Assembly: GCA_007128075.1 (NCBI GenBank)
Contig: SKYD01000132.1
Location: 1 to 14,127, forward strand
DNA from: Thiorhodovibrio sp.
GTDB taxonomy: Bacteria > Pseudomonadota > Gammaproteobacteria > Chromatiales > Chromatiaceae
DNA: 14,127 nucleotides
Direction: 5' to 3'
Part shown: positions 13,354-14,127 of the stretch, piece after piece
Layout: each line of letters starts with the position of its first letter
Position numbering within the stretch: the stretch's first letter is position 1
Position numbers and translations under genes: made by a program
The notes under the pieces: model-generated
Told to the model about the DNA's origin: nothing
Database searches by the model: none
The model's input: the letters and a program-made list of their open reading frames with translations, nothing else

Positions 13354-13548
13354 CGCCCGATTTGTGAGCAACCTACGCCGTCCTTGGCTTAAGGTCGTTC
13401 ATCATGTTTCAGGCGTAAAACCCTGGAACGCTCAACCAGCCTGAGTCCTTCGGGGCTATGTTATGAGTGAATGTATTGGCGAGGTAACCATTACACCTTC
13501 GGGTGGCTCGAAAGAGCTGACAGTCGGGAAAGACCGGCACCCTTTTTT
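13354..13548 (+). ncRNA. Candidate structured RNA (about 175-195 nt) between ispH and a response regulator gene
   Basis: This gene-free stretch folds by hand into long-range stems. A closing stem joins 13356-13369 with 13516-13528 (CCCGATTTGTGAGC with GCTGACAGTCGGG, 12 pairs including one G-U, one bulge, one mismatch). Inside, 13371-13379 pairs with 13478-13485 (ACCTACGCC with GGCGAGGT, one bulge), and 13397-13405 pairs with 13463-13472 (GTTCATCAT with ATGAGTGAAT, one bulge). Local hairpins include CCTT/AAGG (13382-13394), a TTCG-loop stem (13444-13457), ACACC-TTCG-GGTG (about 13493-13505) and GCTC-GAAA-GAGC (13506-13517). A T6 run ends it (13543-13548), preceded by GTCGG/CCGGC or GGGTG/CACCC pairings. 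No ORF fits. I do not recognise the family; it does not show the conserved 6S, SRP, RNase P or tmRNA motifs I know. Confidence 0.5.
13523..13548 (+). terminator. T6 terminator closing the structured RNA
   Basis: GTCGG (13523-13527) pairs with CCGGC (13534-13538, one G-U), followed by ACCC and six T. An alternative stem GGGTG (13501-13505) with CACCC (13538-13542) abuts the T-run directly. Both compete with the 3' strand of the long closing stem (13516-13528) or with a local hairpin. Confidence 0.5.
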
Positions 13549-13636
13549 CATTTAATACGGGGCAAATGCAAAGATGAATACGCCTAAAACAACAGTGCGC
13601 GACACATTGCAATGCGCTCGCGTTCCACTTCGTGAC

Positions 13637-13660
13637 GCGACTCCCAAGCCAGTCGCTTTT
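13637..13660 (+). terminator. Second terminator/attenuator hairpin before the response regulator
   Basis: GCGACT-CCCAAGCC-AGTCGC-TTTT is a perfect 6-bp stem with a following T4, ending 21 bases before the ATG at 13682. An alternative upstream hairpin (CGCGT 13619-13623 with ACGCG 13635-13639) shares three bases with it. The remaining sequence from 13549 to 13636 holds a perfect ATTGCAAT palindrome (13606-13613) and nothing else I can name. Confidence 0.5.
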
Positions 13661-13681
13661 CATCCATGACGCGCTTTCATC

Positions 13682-14127
13682 ATGTCCGATAACCAATTGT
13701 TACTTATTGTTGACGATCAGGTCGATAACCTAAAGCTGCTCTCTGATTTACTCAAGCCGCTCTATCGGGTGCTGGCGGTTGCCAGCGGTGCTGAGGCGTT
13801 GCGGGTGTTAGATCAGACCACGCCACCTAAGCTGTGCTTGCTCGATATTATGATGCCGGAGATGGACGGCTATGAGCTCTGTCAACGGATCAAGGCGCGT
13901 CCAGCGACTGCACAAACACCGATTATTTTTCTCACTGCCAAGACCGATACCGAGAGCGAGTCACGCGGTTTTGCAGTCGGTGCGGTGGATTATGTCACCA
14001 AGCCCATCAATCCACCGTTGCTGCTGGCGCGGGTCGCCGCCCATTTAGCGCTGGCGGCACAGATTCAACGCGCCAACAGTGAGCGTGACATCAGCCATCG
14101 CTTAGTTGCCAAGGTCAGCCGCGAGCG
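13682..14127 (+). CDS. Response regulator, receiver domain, cut by the window end
   Basis: The first 148 codons of a gene that runs off the right edge. Residues 1 to about 125 are a complete CheY-like receiver: Asp11-Asp12 (IVDDQ), phospho-acceptor Asp55 (LLDIMMPEMDGYE), Thr85 (FLTAK) and Lys107 (VTKPI), so it should be phosphorylated normally. The segment after it (HLALAAQIQRANSERDISHR) is a helical linker of the kind that precedes output domains such as HD-GYP, GGDEF or kinase modules; the output itself is not visible. The pattern D-Y-V-T-K-P-I-x-P-P-L-L-L-A-R-V resembles RpfG/HD-GYP-type regulators, but this is only a guess. An in-frame TGA at 13667-13669 limits the start to ATG 13682. No ribosome binding site is evident. 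A structured leader with terminator-like hairpins precedes it. Confidence 0.9.
   Translation, partial: MSDNQLLLIVDDQVDNLKLLSDLLKPLYRVLAVASGAEALRVLDQTTPPKLCLLDIMMPEMDGYELCQRIKARPATAQTPIIFLTAKTDTESESRGFAVGAVDYVTKPINPPLLLARVAAHLALAAQIQRANSERDISHRLVAKVSRE

Noticed and set aside
13354..13548. 6S RNA (ssrS) or a retron msr-msd RNA
   Set aside because: The rod-like closing stem and length recall 6S, and end-pairing with a GAGC near the 5' stem recalls retrons. I do not see the conserved 6S template region or its usual zapA/ygfA neighbours, and no reverse transcriptase gene follows.
1..14127. CRISPR arrays, tRNA or rRNA genes, prophage or defence islands
   Set aside because: No regularly spaced repeats, cloverleaf/T-loop patterns or recognisable phage or defence genes were seen on either strand, apart from tnpB.

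Overview
The window looks like chromosomal DNA of a gammaproteobacterium with a moderately high GC content. The V/A-type ATPase genes, a sigma54-dependent regulator with a matching promoter, and an IspH close to the proteobacterial type would all suit a Chromatiales (purple sulfur) relative. That placement is inference from remembered family distributions, not a search result.

Layout: (1) 1-~1160, the right part of an IS200/IS605-family element with tnpB, whose active site appears to be of the relocated-glutamate type, followed by a typical hairpin right end. (2) 1214-4628, three V/A-type ATPase genes in one direction: a G/H-like coiled-coil stalk subunit, subunit C and membrane subunit I. 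The catalytic subunits are not in the window. (3) 4631-5563 (-), a protein I do not recognise, convergent with subunit I with a 2-base gap. (4) 5593-9110, a tight operon: exported lytic transglycosylase, membrane sensor kinase, and an NtrC-family sigma54 activator whose start carries five ATGAGC repeats. (5) 9111-9756, a regulatory region with dyads, an IHF-consensus site and a -24/-12 promoter-like element, in front of a secreted DUF4168 protein. (6) 9757-9912, a run of nested inverted repeats between convergent genes. (7) 9913-10842 (-), a histone-deacetylase-fold deacylase, divergent from 10870-12183, an exported protein with three DUF5648-type repeats fused to an FGE-sulfatase (SUMF1-like) domain. 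(8) 12391-13335, ispH with its own likely promoter. (9) 13336-13681, a 346-base gene-free stretch that folds on paper into a long structured RNA ending in T6, followed by a second terminator-like hairpin. (10) 13682 to the end, the N-terminal receiver domain of a response regulator cut by the window edge.

The most coherent functional unit is 5593-9756. A cell-wall enzyme is co-transcribed with a two-component system, and the dyad/IHF/-24/-12 arrangement directly downstream makes the DUF4168 gene the obvious first target. The most interesting unexplained element is the structured RNA candidate between ispH and the final response regulator. I found no CRISPR array, rRNA, tRNA, reverse transcriptase or clear defence system.
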